Shown: positions 7,101 to 7,394 of the stretch, piece after piece
How positions within the stretch are numbered: the first letter of the stretch is position 1
How the letters are laid out: the number at the start of each line of letters is the position of its first letter
From: JBLHKE01 sp047619485
GTDB lineage: Bacteria > Verrucomicrobiota > Verrucomicrobiia > Verrucomicrobiales > DEV007
NCBI GenBank assembly: GCA_047619485.1
Contig: JBLHKE010000383.1
Coordinates: forward strand, 1-7,394
DNA length: 7,394 bases
Direction: 5' to 3'
Made by a program: the position numbers and the translations under genes
Notes under the pieces: model-generated
What the model saw: only the letters and a program-made list of their open reading frames with translations
What the model was told of the DNA's origin: nothing
Database searches by the model: none

Positions 7101-7394
7101 AGTCGATGCTGAGGGAGAACTGCTGGTTATCTACAAGGGACCAGTCCATGCCCAACAGATCCTACACGACCTGCGACTAGCGGATGCCGATGAACTCCAA
7201 CGCCGGGACGCAGCAGTTCCGTTCCGCGGACGCTGGGTCGACGAGCAGCCATCGCGCTCCGATCCAAGACGCCTTGCCTCAACCCTGCTCGATCACAACG
7301 AGCAAGAGGCGGCCATCCAATACCTCGATCGCAGCGCCAGAGCACTCGCTCCAAAAAAAGATCTACCAGGATACACTCACCAGCTCGGCGACAT
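4114..7394 (+). CDS. FG-GAP / ASPIC-UnbV / thioredoxin / TPR lipoprotein, candidate selenoprotein (in-frame TGA), 3' partial
   Basis: The N-terminus is a lipoprotein signal with lipobox LSSC (Cys23), then a Pro/Ser/Thr-rich linker. Calcium-binding-type repeats of FG-GAP/VCBS form start at residues 302 (DINGDELDDLYV), 354 (DLDNDGDRDL), 401 (DYDIDGLVDF), 477 (DYDNDGDQDL), 527 (DFNNDGHMDL), 608 (DFNNDGLDDI) and 715 (DWDFDGDYDV). An ASPIC/UnbV domain follows (about 733-840, with NCDGIGARLEL and VVRWPGG). A TlpA-like thioredoxin domain comes next, with active site WCAPC (Cys909 and Cys912) and a probable cis-Pro in LPTTFLVD. Last is the start of a TPR-like helical region (LLDHNEQEAAIQYLDRSA), which runs off the window. 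The whole order CRTAC1-like propeller, UnbV, redoxin, TPR is known from PVC envelope proteins. One TGA (codon 633) interrupts the frame between the sixth and seventh repeats; the following 460 codons are open and homologous. I annotate it as one gene read through TGA as selenocysteine. If TGA is a true stop, the product ends at 6012 and the rest is a pseudogene part. The start ATG 4114 fits the lipoprotein signal; no strong ribosome binding site is present (GAGG about 17 bases upstream). Confidence 0.85.
6010..6012 (+). other. in-frame TGA, candidate selenocysteine codon
   Basis: TGA follows ...STEDSGDL and precedes SLYWRQVVSQSP in the same frame, so no frameshift is involved and protein similarity continues directly on both sides. 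There is no in-frame ATG with a ribosome binding site soon after it (the first in-frame ATG is at 6913), which argues against a separate downstream gene. A suitable hairpin follows at 6024. Alternatives are a sense-to-TGA point mutation (for example from a Cys or Trp codon) or a base-calling error. Confidence 0.55.
6024..6040 (+). promoter_or_regulatory. candidate bacterial SECIS hairpin
   Basis: GCGACA (6024-6029) pairs perfectly with TGTCGC (6035-6040), leaving the loop GGTCG (6030-6034). The loop begins 17 bases after the TGA. Known bacterial SECIS elements lie immediately after the UGA inside the coding region, with an apical loop that has G in its first two positions; the E. coli fdhF element has a GGUCU loop about 18 bases after its UGA. 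Here size, position and loop all agree. The stem is made by codons for R-Q-V-V-S, using CGA where this gene mostly uses CGC, consistent with but not proof of selection on the structure. No extension of the stem is evident. Confidence 0.5.

Overview
The window is about 60% GC and looks like a chromosomal piece of a heterotrophic member of the PVC group, most likely a Verrucomicrobiota and possibly a Planctomycetota. The evidence is the combination of a PVC-type heme-binding domain protein, a sulfatase start, a Tat-exported sialidase-like protein and a very large FG-GAP/UnbV/thioredoxin lipoprotein, together with generally weak Shine-Dalgarno sequences. All supported genes are on the + strand.

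Left part (1-3383): the 3' end of a long secreted protein with HEAT-like repeats, a carbohydrate-binding-like module, a CxxCH cytochrome domain and a C-terminal DUF6807 domain. It overlaps by ATGA the start of a sulfatase that is now only a remnant: an in-frame TAG after 34 codons, and homology lost after about 55 codons. A Tat-secreted five-Asp-box sialidase-like protein follows. Together these look like a decayed glycan or sulfated-polysaccharide utilisation cluster.

Middle part (3384-4113): a degraded-looking stretch. It holds an N-terminally truncated hypothetical protein (3448-3885, likely real only to about 3715), a palindromic repeat-like element (about 3750-3797), a short ORF (3843-3986) and a convincing rho-independent terminator (4024-4054).

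Right part (4114-7394, running off the window): one very large lipoprotein gene with an N-terminal lipobox, seven D-x-[ND]-x-D-G calcium-binding repeats of the FG-GAP/VCBS type, an ASPIC/UnbV domain, a TlpA-like thioredoxin domain with WCAPC, and the beginning of a TPR-like region. The frame is interrupted once, by TGA at 6010-6012, in the middle of the conserved FG-GAP/UnbV region. It then stays open for 460 codons with continuous domain homology. Seventeen bases after the TGA there is a 5-base loop GGTCG closed by a perfect 6-bp stem, the geometry of a bacterial SECIS element and close to that of E. coli fdhF. The most interesting reading of the window is therefore a previously unrecognised selenoprotein of the CRTAC1/UnbV type. 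A recent nonsense mutation or a sequencing error is the main alternative.
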